Source: Pseudomonadota bacterium (lineage in GTDB: Bacteria > Pseudomonadota > Alphaproteobacteria > Acetobacterales > Acetobacteraceae). Taken from it: 64,000 bases of DNA. Location of the stretch: NCBI GenBank assembly GCA_021849425.1, contig JAJZSY010000003.1:1-64000 (forward strand), written 5' to 3'. Within the stretch, counting starts at the first letter, position 1. Each line of letters begins with the position of its first letter. The notes under the pieces were generated by a model. It was not told where the DNA came from and searched no databases. It saw nothing but the letters and a program-made list of their open reading frames with translations. The translations under genes were made by a program, and so were the position numbers. This document shows, one piece after another, positions 49,702 through 57,776 of this stretch.

Positions 49702-50091
49702 TTACGGATGCTTTCCCTGCCGGGCGGCGGGCTGCGCGGCGCCGGCCGGGCCGGACGCGGCCGGAACCGCGGCGCCCGCCGCGCCATTGGCCGCTTGCTT
49801 GCCGAGCGGCACCGCGAGATCGCCGGGATCGGCCAGGTTGAGAACCGCCCTCGCCTGCTCGTTGAGCATGTCCGGCGCGATGGCATGGTGACGCAGCGCG
49901 TTCACCCGCGCCTGCCAGCGGTCGCGCCGGATCGCGACATCGTGCAGCGCCTGCCGGTCCTGCGCCAGTACCGCCTGGTCTCGGCGCTGGGCGACGATGC
50001 CGCGCGAGCCGTTGATGGCGTTGAAGACGAAATACGCCGTCACGGCGAGAAACAGGAACGGCAACACAAGCCCGCGCAGGCGCCGCTTCAT
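49702..50091 (-). CDS. FtsB/DivIC-type septum formation initiator
   Basis: This 129-residue protein has a basic N-terminus, one transmembrane segment (LVLPFLFLAVTAYFVFNAI, residues about 8-26), and a coiled-coil-like stretch (GIVAQRRDQAVLAQDRQALHDVAIRRDRWQARVNAL), followed by DMLNEQARAVLNLADPGD, which is typical of FtsB/DivIC. The C-terminus is an Ala/Pro tail. FtsB joins FtsL and FtsQ in the divisome. GGAGA precedes ATG 50091. It lies upstream of pdhA across 204 bp, as in several alphaproteobacteria. Confidence 0.85.
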   Translation of the reverse strand: MKRRLRGLVLPFLFLAVTAYFVFNAINGSRGIVAQRRDQAVLAQDRQALHDVAIRRDRWQARVNALRHHAIAPDMLNEQARAVLNLADPGDLAVPLGKQAANGAAGAAVPAASGPAGAAQPAARQGKHP

Positions 50092-50293
50092 CGCGGTCTC
50101 CGGATAGGGCGGAACATCGGCTGCAACATGCTCACGCCCCCTGCATGCCCGCGCGCCGGGGGGTTTCGCAAGAGGCTTTGCCGGCATGGGCCGGGTATGA
50201 AAATTTTGTAAGCCATAATTCGCCCTGAAATCAGCCGTCTCGGCGCCATCATACAATGGTGTCTGGCGGATCGAGACGACAGGAGATTCTGAC

Positions 50294-50626
50294 ATGAACG
50301 CTCGAAGCACAGGATCGGCGAAATGGCTGGGCCGGATGATCGCGGCAGCCATGGTGACCGGACTCGGCCTCGCGGCAACCGGTGCGACGGCCTATGCCGA
50401 CCCGCCCTGGCACCACGACGGCGGCGACCGCGGCGGCTGGCATCACCGCGACTGGCATCACCAAGACTGGCATCATGAGGACGACGATGGCTGGCGCGGC
50501 GGATATGCCTATGCGCCGCCGCCGGCCTATTACCCGCCGCCGCCGGTCTATTACGCGCCGCCGCCGCCGGTTTATGTCGGCCCGCCGAGCGTGTCCTTCG
50601 GCGTGAACATCCCCCTCGGTCACTGA
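50294..50626 (+). CDS. Exported His-rich, Tyr/Pro-rich small protein
   Basis: This 110-residue protein has a signal peptide (IAAAMVTGLGLAATGATAYA). Its mature part holds three WHH-x-D units (GWHHR, DWHHQ, DWHHE) encoded by a 15-bp tandem repeat at 50435-50479, then a YAYAPPPAYYPPPPVYYAPPPP segment and a short SVSFGVNIPLGH tail. The His cluster suggests metal binding; the family is not recognised. AGGAG precedes the ATG. Its 3' end overlaps the convergent transpeptidase-like gene by 7 bp. Confidence 0.7.
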   Translation: MNARSTGSAKWLGRMIAAAMVTGLGLAATGATAYADPPWHHDGGDRGGWHHRDWHHQDWHHEDDDGWRGGYAYAPPPAYYPPPPVYYAPPPPVYVGPPSVSFGVNIPLGH

Positions 50627-51132
50627 ACCATGATCGCCCGCAAACCGGCCTTCAGCATCGCCTGAAGGTCGGGCAAGGCGAGGGCGATGCACCCCTCGGT
50701 CGGCGACCAGTCCGCCCGCGCGACATGCAGGAAAATCGCCGATCCCGCGCCGCGCACCACCGGATCGTCGTTCCATCCGAGCACGCCGACGACATCATAC
50801 ACCCCGTCCTCCCGCCAGAGCGCCTCGTGGCGCGCCGGGTGCGGCCGGCGGATCAGGCGGTTGTAGTCGGGATGCGCGGGATCGTCGCACCAGCCATCAT
50901 CGGGCGCCAGCGGTTCGCGCGGCACCGCGCAGGCGGGCGATGCCAGCCGGTCGGCCCGGTAGAGCACCCGGCGGAGCGGCAGCAGGCCGCGCGGTGTCGC
51001 GCCATCGCCCTCGCGCTTGAGTGCGGCGATACCACCGCGGCCAAGGGCGGCACGGCAGCGCAGCCCCGCGGCCGGGAGGAGAATCGTCCCGTCCGCCAGC
51101 ACAATCGCAGTTGTCTCGTCGGGCCCGGCCAT
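50620..51132 (-). CDS. L,D-transpeptidase (YkuD) family protein
   Basis: This 170-residue protein shows the YkuD active-site pattern HVARADWSPTEGCIAL (His, Ser, Gly, Cys) near its C-terminus, and an upstream GDGATPRGLLPLRRVLYRADR. There is no signal peptide, so it resembles the cytoplasmic-looking COG3786 proteins rather than secreted cross-linkers. A role in peptidoglycan or as an uncharacterised transferase is possible. It lies 6 bp downstream of the ribA-like gene. Confidence 0.85.
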   Translation of the reverse strand: MAGPDETTAIVLADGTILLPAAGLRCRAALGRGGIAALKREGDGATPRGLLPLRRVLYRADRLASPACAVPREPLAPDDGWCDDPAHPDYNRLIRRPHPARHEALWREDGVYDVVGVLGWNDDPVVRGAGSAIFLHVARADWSPTEGCIALALPDLQAMLKAGLRAIMVQ

Positions 51133-51138
51133 CGCCGC

Positions 51139-52293
51139 CTAGTCCAGCAAGTGGCCGAAGCGACGCGCCTTTGTCTGCAGATAGGCGTCGTTCACCCCGT
51201 TCGGCGCGATGACATGCGGCGTCCGCTCGACGACATCGACGCCACACGCGGCAAGCCCCGCCACCTTGTCCGGGTTGTTGGTCAGCAGGCGGATATGGTC
51301 GAGGTCGAGTTCCGCGAGCATCGCGGCCGCGATATGGAAATTCCGCTCATCCGCCTGCCAGCCAAGCGCACGGTTGGCATCGAGCGTGTCGAGGCCGCGA
51401 TCCTGCAGCGTATAGGCCCGCAGCTTGTTGATCAGCCCGATCCCCCGCCCCTCCTGCGCGAGATACAGCACGACGCCGCCCCCCTCCTCCGCCATCCGCC
51501 GGATCGCGCCCCTGAGCTGCGGCCCGCAGTCGCACCGCAGCGAACCCAGCAGGTCGCCGGTAAAGCACTCGGAATGGACCCGCACGAGCGGCGCGGCCTG
51601 GGCGCGCGGATCGCCGATCAGGATCGCCATATGCTCGATCCCCTGATCGAGCGCGCGGAAGGCGACGAGCCGCGCATCGGGCGCATCGTCGAGCGGCACC
51701 GCGACCTCGGCGACACGATGCAGCGTCGCGGCCACATTGGTGTTGTAGCCGAGCAGGTCCGCCGCCGGAACGGCGAGCAGGCCGCCGCCAAGCGGCAGCG
51801 ACGCCCAGCCCGGCCGCACCGGTGCCGCGATCATCGCCGGCAGCAGGCGGGCGAGCTTGCCAAGGGCGAGGGCGGCATCGGCCAGAGGCGGCGGCGCCGC
51901 CCGCCGGAATCCCGGCATGATCTGCTCCAGTGTCGGGTCCGCGAGGCGGCGCAGCGTTGCCGGATCAATCAGGGGCCTGGCAAGTTCGAGCGCGACCGCC
52001 GGGGCCGCATCGTCGAGGCTTTGCCGGAGGATCGCCGCCGCCCGCGCCGGGGCGAGCAGCAGCGTGGCCGCCGCCCGCCCCAGCCGGTCGATCAGGTGCA
52101 GCCCCTCGGCCCCCACCGTCTCGGCCGGCGCGGCAATCAACGGTTGCGGCCCGGCGAGAATCACCGGCACCCCCCGGCGCGCTTCGCCAATGGCGCGGTG
52201 CACGGCCCGCGTGCGCGCCGGATCGAGCGGCGCCGGCGCTTCAGCGGCGGAAGCGGCCGGGCCGGACATGTCGGGTGAATGGGTTTGCGTCAT
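51139..52293 (-). CDS. ribA: GTP cyclohydrolase II with an uncharacterised N-terminal domain
   Basis: This 384-residue protein has a C-terminal GTP cyclohydrolase II domain: zinc-binding C243, C254 and C256 in HSECFTGDLLGSLRCDCGPQL, the EGRGIGLINKLRAYTLQD block and LLTNNPDK. That reaction is the first step of riboflavin synthesis. Residues 1-195 do not show DHBP synthase motifs, but the domain position matches bifunctional RibBA, so it may be a degenerate RibB. The start is uncertain: ATG 52293 is used, but 52332 and 52269 are in frame and none has a good ribosome site. Confidence 0.9.
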   Translation of the reverse strand: MTQTHSPDMSGPAASAAEAPAPLDPARTRAVHRAIGEARRGVPVILAGPQPLIAAPAETVGAEGLHLIDRLGRAAATLLLAPARAAAILRQSLDDAAPAVALELARPLIDPATLRRLADPTLEQIMPGFRRAAPPPLADAALALGKLARLLPAMIAAPVRPGWASLPLGGGLLAVPAADLLGYNTNVAATLHRVAEVAVPLDDAPDARLVAFRALDQGIEHMAILIGDPRAQAAPLVRVHSECFTGDLLGSLRCDCGPQLRGAIRRMAEEGGGVVLYLAQEGRGIGLINKLRAYTLQDRGLDTLDANRALGWQADERNFHIAAAMLAELDLDHIRLLTNNPDKVAGLAACGVDVVERTPHVIAPNGVNDAYLQTKARRFGHLLD

Positions 52294-52373
52294 GATGTCA
52301 TGATATAGGATGTGCCGGCGTGGTTTCGCCATACGTGGCCAGAACGCCGCAACGCCGCGGTTTCATGTCAGCA

Positions 52374-52454
52374 TCACATGCATGTGAGCGCGATCATGGA
52401 GTTTTTATAATGAAACACCCGCGAATCGGGGCTGTTGAACTATAGGAAAGTTCA
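52374..52454 (+). promoter_or_regulatory. Promoter-like region with palindromes upstream of the response regulator
   Basis: A perfect 14-bp palindrome TCACATGCATGTGA (52374-52387) sits just before a perfect TATAAT box at 52406-52411. Between TATAAT and the gene lies TGAACT-ATAGGAA-AGTTCA (52436-52454), arms of 6 bp. The -35 match is poor (TGTGAG), so the palindrome could be an activator site. Function is inference. Confidence 0.45.
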
Positions 52455-52517
52455 GCAAAATCTCTAAAGACAGGGCAGGTGCCCGGCTCGCGACGGAGAT
52501 TTGAGGAAATGGGACAT

Positions 52518-53231
52518 ATGAACAACATTCACCCCATCCTGGTCGTCGATGATGACCTCGCCCTGCGTTCGACCCTCTGCGATCAGTTGCGGGCCGAACA
52601 TGAATTCGCCCCGGGAGAGGCCGGCTCGATCGCCGAGGCCGAGCGCATGATCGCGACGGCCGAACGCAATTACGACGCGATCATTCTCGATGTCGGCCTG
52701 CCGGATGGCGATGGCCGGAATTTCTGCGCCCGCCTGCGCGAAGAGGGCGTGAAGGTGCCGATCATCATGCTCACCGGATCGGGCGCGGAGCAGGACGTCG
52801 TTCGAGGGCTGAATTCCGGCGCGAACGATTATGTCTCCAAGCCCTTCCGACTCGCGGAGCTGATGGCGCGGCTACGCGCGCATCTGCGCAATTTCGAGAG
52901 CAGCGAGGACGCGGTGCTGCAAATCGGCCCGTACTCGTTCAGGCCGGCGATGAAGCTCCTGCACGAACCATCGCAGAACCGGCGCATCCGGCTGACCGAC
53001 AAGGAAGCCGCGATCCTGAAATTCCTTTATCGCGCCGGCGGAAAATCGGTCGCGCGCCAGGTCCTGCTGAACGAGGTCTGGGGCTACAACGCCGCGGTCA
53101 CGACACACACGCTCGAAACCCATGTCTACCGTCTCCGCCAGAAGATCGAGCCGGAGCCGACCCACGCCCGGCTGCTGATCACCGAAGGTGGTGGCTACCG
53201 CCTCAATCAACCGCCACCCGACGCGGCGTGA
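52518..53231 (+). CDS. OmpR-family response regulator
   Basis: This 237-residue two-domain protein has a receiver (VVDDDLALRS; phosphoacceptor Asp in IILDVGLPDGDG; MLTGSG; Lys in DYVSKPFRLAEL) and a C-terminal winged-helix DNA-binding domain (LTDKEAAILKFLYRAGGKSVARQVLLNEVWGY, THTLETHVYRLRQKI). No histidine kinase is adjacent. GAGGA lies about 10 nt upstream of ATG 52518; an ATG at 52509 is also possible. The palindromes upstream suggest autoregulation. Confidence 0.93.
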   Translation: MNNIHPILVVDDDLALRSTLCDQLRAEHEFAPGEAGSIAEAERMIATAERNYDAIILDVGLPDGDGRNFCARLREEGVKVPIIMLTGSGAEQDVVRGLNSGANDYVSKPFRLAELMARLRAHLRNFESSEDAVLQIGPYSFRPAMKLLHEPSQNRRIRLTDKEAAILKFLYRAGGKSVARQVLLNEVWGYNAAVTTHTLETHVYRLRQKIEPEPTHARLLITEGGGYRLNQPPPDAA

Positions 53232-53264
53232 CGCCTTCGCCACGTTGCGCTATACGAAAAGGAC

Positions 53265-53341
53265 GTCTCCGTAGCTCAGCCGGATAGAGCACAGGATTCC
53301 TAATCCTGGGGCCGTGGGTTCGAATCCCGCCGGGGACGCCA
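53265..53341 (+). tRNA. tRNA-Arg (anticodon CCU)
   Basis: The 77-nt cloverleaf has acceptor arms GTCTCCG and CGGGGAC (one G-T), D-arm GCTC...GAGC, anticodon stem CAGGA/TCCTG with loop TTCCTAA (anticodon CCT), T-arm GTGGG-TTCGAAT-CCCGC and an encoded CCA. It reads AGG codons. It lies between the response regulator and the nsrR-like gene. Confidence 0.96.
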
Positions 53342-53419
53342 CAAATCCCGATTGTCATCTCTTGGTCCCCGCGCGCCCTGGCTGCATGGCTCCTGAAGCC
53401 CGAAGCCGGTCCACCGGGC

Positions 53420-53818
53420 TTACGTGGCGATGTCGGCGAGGGTGTGGTGGTCGAGAGCGGAGATGAACGCCTCGGCCGCGCCGGCGAGCGCGCCACGCAG
53501 GCGGCAGGCGGGGCGCAGATTGCAGTCGCCGCCATCGGCGCGAAAGCATTCGACCAACGCGTCGTGCCGGCCGAGATGACGAACGATCTCGCCGACGCGG
53601 ATGTCCGCCGCCGGGCGGGCGAGGCGCACCCCGCCGGCCGCGCCGCGGACGCTGACGAGATAGCCGCCGGCCACCAGGTCGAGCAGGATCTTGGCGAGGT
53701 GGTGACGGGACACGCCGAGCCGGTCGGCGAGCGTGGCGGCGGATTGCACCCGCTCTGGCGCGGCAGCGAGCAGCATCAGGGCGCGAAGGCCGAAATCGGT
53801 GTAGGAGGTGAGCGTCAT
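53420..53818 (-). CDS. Rrf2-family regulator, NsrR-like
   Basis: This 132-residue regulator has the Rrf2 winged-helix N-domain (SYTDFGLRALMLLAAAPERVQSAATLADRLGVSRHHLAKIL, VRGAAGGVRLARP) and three cysteines, C91, C99 and C105, spaced CX7CX5C, the NsrR spacing that binds a nitric-oxide-sensitive Fe-S cluster. It is divergent from a truncated hemoglobin gene, and the 104-bp gap holds a perfect inverted repeat. This fits an NO-responsive repressor of the hemoglobin gene. Confidence 0.88.
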   Translation of the reverse strand: MTLTSYTDFGLRALMLLAAAPERVQSAATLADRLGVSRHHLAKILLDLVAGGYLVSVRGAAGGVRLARPAADIRVGEIVRHLGRHDALVECFRADGGDCNLRPACRLRGALAGAAEAFISALDHHTLADIAT

Positions 53819-53830
53819 GGACCATGTCTA

Positions 53831-53869
53831 GACGCATAAATACGTATTGACAATGCGTATTTATGCGTC
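53831..53869. promoter_or_regulatory. Perfect 14-bp inverted repeat, candidate NsrR operator
   Basis: GACGCATAAATACG (53831-53844) and its exact reverse complement CGTATTTATGCGTC (53856-53869) flank an 11-nt spacer. Each arm is itself nearly palindromic. A TTGACA (53847-53852) lies between them and a TAATTC -10-like box (53871-53876) just after, as a plus-strand promoter for the hemoglobin gene; a minus-strand TTGTCA promoter for nsrR overlaps too. Position and symmetry make it a strong operator candidate. Confidence 0.75.
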
Positions 53870-53922
53870 GTAATTCGGTATCTATGGTACGGAATTCAGC
53901 CGTACCGATCCAGGAGACGACG

Positions 53923-54381
53923 ATGACAGGCGGCGAAGCGACCGAGGCGGCAGAGATCGACGAAGCGATGATCGCGCGGCTGGTGGATGCCTTCTACACG
54001 GCGGCGCGGCGAGATCCTGTGATCGGCCCGGTGTTCGCGACGAAGATCACCGATTGGGACCATCATCTCCGGCGCATGTGCGCCTTCTGGTCGTCAGTGA
54101 CGCTGGGCAGCGGGCGCTACACCGGCTCGCCGATGCAGGCGCATGCGCCGCTGCCGATCATGGACGATCATTTCGCGCGCTGGCTCGACCTCTGGATCGA
54201 GACCGTGCGCCGCGAGTGCCCGCCGCAAGCGGCGGCGCGGTTCACCCTGTTCGCGCGGCGGATCGCGCAGAGCCTGTCGCACGGAATCGAGGCATATCGC
54301 GGGCGGCTGCCGCAGGCCCGCGATGCCGGCGCGGCGGGACCGCCGGTCGCGACGCCACCGTCTCGCCCATCGCGGATCTGA
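53923..54381 (+). CDS. Group III truncated hemoglobin
   Basis: This 152-residue protein matches the Ctb group: FYTAARRDPVIGPVFATKI, a MCAFWSSVTLGSGRYTGSPMQAH block in which H74 is the expected proximal haem ligand (Campylobacter Ctb H72 position), then LPIMDDHFARWLDLW. The C-terminal extension beyond about residue 130 is Ala/Pro-rich. CAGGAGA precedes ATG 53923. Group III hemoglobins are linked to NO and oxygen handling; the adjacent NsrR-like gene supports an NO role. Confidence 0.9.
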   Translation: MTGGEATEAAEIDEAMIARLVDAFYTAARRDPVIGPVFATKITDWDHHLRRMCAFWSSVTLGSGRYTGSPMQAHAPLPIMDDHFARWLDLWIETVRRECPPQAAARFTLFARRIAQSLSHGIEAYRGRLPQARDAGAAGPPVATPPSRPSRI

Positions 54382-54409
54382 TCTCCGGCGCTCCCTGCCG
54401 CCGGCGGAA

Positions 54410-54425
54410 TGTTTCACATGAAACA
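54410..54425. promoter_or_regulatory. parS-like ParB-binding site
   Basis: TGTTTCACATGAAACA is a perfect palindrome apart from the central two bases and differs from the parS consensus TGTTNCACGTGAAACA at one base (G to A in the centre). It lies in a 191-bp gap between the hemoglobin gene and tRNA-Phe. The rest of that gap shows no gene. Confidence 0.55.
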
Positions 54426-54572
54426 ATCGGCCGGTGGCAGACGAGCGACGCGCAAAGCCCCGCCTCGTCGTCTCCCGCCACCGCCCGCATCAGGCCGAGC
54501 GACGATGAGAGCGGACACAAACCCGCATGCCCACCATGTGATCGGAGAGCCGATTTATATATGTGAGGGAAA

Positions 54573-54648
54573 TGGTGCCCAGGGGCGGAATCGAACCACC
54601 GACACTGCGATTTTCAGTCGCATGCTCTACCAACTGAGCTACCTGGGC
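54573..54648 (-). tRNA. tRNA-Phe (anticodon GAA)
   Basis: On the minus strand the 76-nt molecule begins GCCCAGGTAGCTCAGTTGGT and ends CCTGGGCACCA with an encoded CCA. The anticodon loop is CTGAAAA (anticodon GAA), with stem TGCGA/TCGCA, and the acceptor stem GCCCAGG/CCTGGGC pairs perfectly. It lies 93 bp from the minE stop. Confidence 0.97.
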
Positions 54649-54741
54649 GCGCTATCGTCTGCGCAGCGACGATGTAGCCGAAGCTCAGGCCGACATCAAG
54701 TCATCGTCCGGTCATTTACCGCTTATGGCTGCCCGGCAAGA

Positions 54742-55005
54742 TCAGTTCTTTACGATCGCCGCCTGCGGTATCTCGATGTCGATCTCGAGCGTGGACATGG
54801 TGCCGTCCTGGCCGAGCTTCACATTGACCTTTTCGCGGTCGATGGAAACGTGTTTGGCGATGACCGCGAGGATTTCCTCCTGCAGCACCGCCGCGAGGTC
54901 GGACTTGCCGGAAAGCGCGCGCTCATGTGCGAGCAGCAATTGCAGCCGCTCGCGCGCCACCGGGGCGGTGTTGCGCGACCGGGTGAAGAAATTGAACAGA
55001 CTCAT
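54742..55005 (-). CDS. minE: Cell division topological specificity factor
   Basis: This 87-residue MinE has the N-terminal amphipathic anti-MinCD region ([30 protein letters not shown]) and the topological domain ([44 protein letters not shown]). It drives pole-to-pole oscillation of MinD. Its start overlaps the minD stop (ATGA), the last of the minC-minD-minE order. Confidence 0.97.
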   Translation of the reverse strand: MSLFNFFTRSRNTAPVARERLQLLLAHERALSGKSDLAAVLQEEILAVIAKHVSIDREKVNVKLGQDGTMSTLEIDIEIPQAAIVKN

Positions 55006-55817
55006 GCGACCTTCCTGCCAAACAGACGGCTCATGAGGGTCTTCTTTTCGGATGGCGTGACGATCTCGATCGTCTCGCCGAGCAGGCGGCGCGCGGAGTC
55101 GTTGTAGGCCCTGGCAGGGGCGCAGGACGGGTCGTGCAGCGTCACCGGGCAGCCGACATTCGAGGCGCGCAGCACGTCTTCGCTGTCGGGGATGATGCCG
55201 ATCAGCGGAATGGCGAGGATTTCGAGAATGTCGTCCACCTTCAGCATCTCGCCGCGCGCGGCCCGGCCCGGGTCGTAGCGTGTCAGCAGCAGGTGTTTCT
55301 CGATCGTCTCGCCGGACTCGGCCTTCACCGTCTTCGAATCGAGCAGGCCGATGATCCGGTCGGAGTCGCGGACCGAGGAGACTTCCGGATTGGTGACGAC
55401 GATCGCCATGTCCGCATGGCGCATCGCGAGCGTCGCGCCGCGTTCGATGCCGGCCGGGCTGTCGCAGATGATCCAGTCGAACTTCTCGCGCAGTTCGTCG
55501 ATCACCCGCTCCACGCCCTCGGGGGTCAGCGCGTCCTTGTCCCGAGTTTGCGAGGCGGGCAGCAGCGACAGCGTGTCGACCCGCTTGTCGCGGATCAGCG
55601 CCTGCGCCAGCTTGGCGTCGCCCTGCACGACGTTGACGAGATCGAAAACGACGCGCCGCTCCGCGCCCATGATGAGGTCGAGATTGCGCAGGCCGACATC
55701 GAAATCGACAACGACGACATTCTGCCCGGTCTGGGCGAGAGCAGCACCCAGAGCGGCAGAGGAGGTCGTCTTGCCGACGCCGCCCTTGCCCGATGTGACC
55801 ACGAGAACCTTCGCCAT
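55002..55817 (-). CDS. minD: Septum site-determining ATPase
   Basis: This 271-residue P-loop ATPase has the deviant Walker [41 protein letters not shown] and a C-terminal amphipathic membrane-targeting helix ([11 protein letters not shown]). ATP-bound MinD on the membrane recruits MinC to block Z-ring assembly near the poles and MinE to reset it. I chose ATG 55817; upstream in-frame codons belong to the minC region. Confidence 0.98.
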   Translation of the reverse strand: MAKVLVVTSGKGGVGKTTSSAALGAALAQTGQNVVVVDFDVGLRNLDLIMGAERRVVFDLVNVVQGDAKLAQALIRDKRVDTLSLLPASQTRDKDALTPEGVERVIDELREKFDWIICDSPAGIERGATLAMRHADMAIVVTNPEVSSVRDSDRIIGLLDSKTVKAESGETIEKHLLLTRYDPGRAARGEMLKVDDILEILAIPLIGIIPDSEDVLRASNVGCPVTLHDPSCAPARAYNDSARRLLGETIEIVTPSEKKTLMSRLFGRKVA

Positions 55818-55827
55818 GAGTTGATTC

Positions 55828-56556
55828 CTATCCCAATGCTGCGAGGCGCAGCTCCTTGTCATGCAACCAGACCTGAACGGCCCGCCCTTGCAGCCCGGTC
55901 CCCCAATGATCCGCCGTGCGGTAGAGACCATCGATCGCCAGCAATTCGGCTGCAAGGCGGGAGCAGAAAATGCGGGCGCCCTGGCCGCTCGCGAGCCCCG
56001 CGACGGCGCGGCCGCGCAGCGTGCCGTACACATGGATCGAACCGCCCGCAATCAGCTCGGCGCCCGAGGCCACCGGCCCGACCACGGTGATGTCGCCGTC
56101 CTCGAACACGATCGACTGGCCGGACCGCACCGGACGATCGATCAGCAGCGATGGGCGTGGCGAGGCGGCCGGCGGAGGCTCGGGCGGCGCTGGTTCGGTG
56201 CGCTCGGGGATCTCGATCGCGCGGTCGCCGCGCCCTTCACGGCCAGGCGGCGCGAGGTTGACGCCATACCACGGCGTTTCCCGCAACCGCTCCATGTCGA
56301 TCCCCTCGACACCGATGATCCGCAGGTCGCGCGCCTCAAGGGATTTGAGCACCGCCGGCGCGTCGTCCTCGCTATCGGCAAGGAGGGACAGGTTGACCAC
56401 CACCGGCCGGCCTTCGAAAAACCCGACCGAGCGCCCGATCTGGCGGTCGAGCGCATCCAGCCAGGCGGGGAAAGGCGCTTCCGGCATGACCACCATGGCC
56501 ATGAAGGTGCGGCCACGTATGCGAATCGTCGGAAGCGGAAGCACTGTTTCAGACAC
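55828..56556 (-). CDS. minC: Septum site-determining protein
   Basis: This roughly 242-residue protein has a MinC N-domain (PTIRIRGRTFMAMVVMPEAPFPAWLDALDRQIGRSVGFFEGRPVVVNLSLL), a Pro-rich linker (PERTEPAPPEPPPAASPRP) and the beta-helical C-domain (RSGQSIVFEDGDITVVGPVASGAELIAGGSIHVYGTLRGRAVAGLASGQGARIFC). The latter binds FtsZ and MinD. The start is uncertain: GTG 56556 (MSETVLPLPTIR) fits the domain; TTG 56595 is the longest option. It is the first min gene, 10 bp from minD. Confidence 0.92.
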   Translation of the reverse strand: MSETVLPLPTIRIRGRTFMAMVVMPEAPFPAWLDALDRQIGRSVGFFEGRPVVVNLSLLADSEDDAPAVLKSLEARDLRIIGVEGIDMERLRETPWYGVNLAPPGREGRGDRAIEIPERTEPAPPEPPPAASPRPSLLIDRPVRSGQSIVFEDGDITVVGPVASGAELIAGGSIHVYGTLRGRAVAGLASGQGARIFCSRLAAELLAIDGLYRTADHWGTGLQGRAVQVWLHDKELRLAALG

Positions 56557-56704
56557 GTGAAGGACGTAGCGGCAGCCGGCTTCGCGCGTCAACAACGGAT
56601 TTCGAAATGTCCAGTCGCCAGCGTAACGATGAAGGATCGGGCGGGGGGTTCCGGTTCATCCGAAAGGCTGAAGCCCGGCGGCTCCGGCAGCGACCCGGCG
56701 CGCC

Positions 56705-57685
56705 TCAGCGCCGCGAGATCAAGCCCGACGCCTCGGCCCGCGCCCGGCTTTCCATGATCGAACGGCCAACGCCGATCGCGGCTTCGAGCGCGAGCCGCCC
56801 CGCCTCGGCATCGACGAGCACCGGCGCCCCATCAAGGCAGGCGGCGTGGAAGGCCGCGTGCTCGGCGGCGAGCGCGTCGTGATCCTCCCAGCTCGTCTCC
56901 TCGATGCCGAACGCCTCGAACCCCGGCATGCGCAGCCCGCCTTCCTGCCCCCGCCCGACCAGGCTGAGCCGGCGCGCGGCGAAATCGACGGCCAGATATC
57001 CGGCCTCGGAGAAAATCCGCATCCGCCGCTCGGTCTTCATCGAGATGCGGCTCGCGGTCACGGTGGCGACGCAGCCGTTGGCGAAGCGCACGCGGGCGTT
57101 GGCGATGTCCTCATGCGCGCTGGCCACCGCGGCGCCGACCGCATCGATGCTCTCGATCGGCTGGGCCACGAGGGCGAGGATCAGGTCGAGATCGTGGATC
57201 ATCAGGTCGAGGATCACGGACACGTCGGTGCCGCGCGGCTTGAAGGGCGCGATCCGCACCGCCTCGATGTAGAGCGGCTTGCCCATCCGCGCCGCGACCG
57301 CGCCGTGGGCGGCGGAAAACCGCTCCAGATGGCCCACCTGCAGCACGAGCCCGCGCGCGCGCGCGAGACGGCCCAGCTCTTCCGCCTCGTCCACCGTCGC
57401 GGCGATCGGCTTTTCGACGAGAACGTGGCGCCCGGCCTCGAGCGCGCGGGAGGCGAGCGCGAAATGGGTATCGGCGGGCGAGGCGATGATCACCGCCTCC
57501 GCCGCCGCGATCAGCGCATCGAGCGGGAGTGCGGCGCAGCCGGCCTCCGCTGCCACCGCGCCGGCGCGGGTCATGTCGGGGTCGGAAACGCCGACGAGGT
57601 CCGCCCGCGTGGCGGCCGCCGTCTTCAACGCATGGTAACGGCCGAAATGGCCGACCCCGATCACCCCAACCCGAAGTTTGTGCAT
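56705..57685 (-). CDS. Gfo/Idh/MocA-family oxidoreductase
   Basis: This 326-residue NAD(P)-dependent enzyme has the Rossmann motif VGVIGVGHFGRYHALKTA and the catalytic-region signature LVEKPIAATVDEAEEL, then a C-terminal dimerisation domain with RFSAAHGA and FKPRGTDVSVILDLMIHDLDLI. Substrate unknown. ATG 57685 is supported by AGGAA. It is divergent from secD; similar oxidoreductases lie next to lipid A genes in some genomes, but none is here. Confidence 0.9.
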   Translation of the reverse strand: MHKLRVGVIGVGHFGRYHALKTAAATRADLVGVSDPDMTRAGAVAAEAGCAALPLDALIAAAEAVIIASPADTHFALASRALEAGRHVLVEKPIAATVDEAEELGRLARARGLVLQVGHLERFSAAHGAVAARMGKPLYIEAVRIAPFKPRGTDVSVILDLMIHDLDLILALVAQPIESIDAVGAAVASAHEDIANARVRFANGCVATVTASRISMKTERRMRIFSEAGYLAVDFAARRLSLVGRGQEGGLRMPGFEAFGIEETSWEDHDALAAEHAAFHAACLDGAPVLVDAEAGRLALEAAIGVGRSIMESRARAEASGLISRR

Positions 57686-57776
57686 CGCGTTTCGTTCCTG
57701 ACAGAAGCGGGCTTGCACCGGCAAGCCGAGGCCGCCATACCACCCATGCGTCGCCGTTGGGAGCCCTTCGCCTGTC

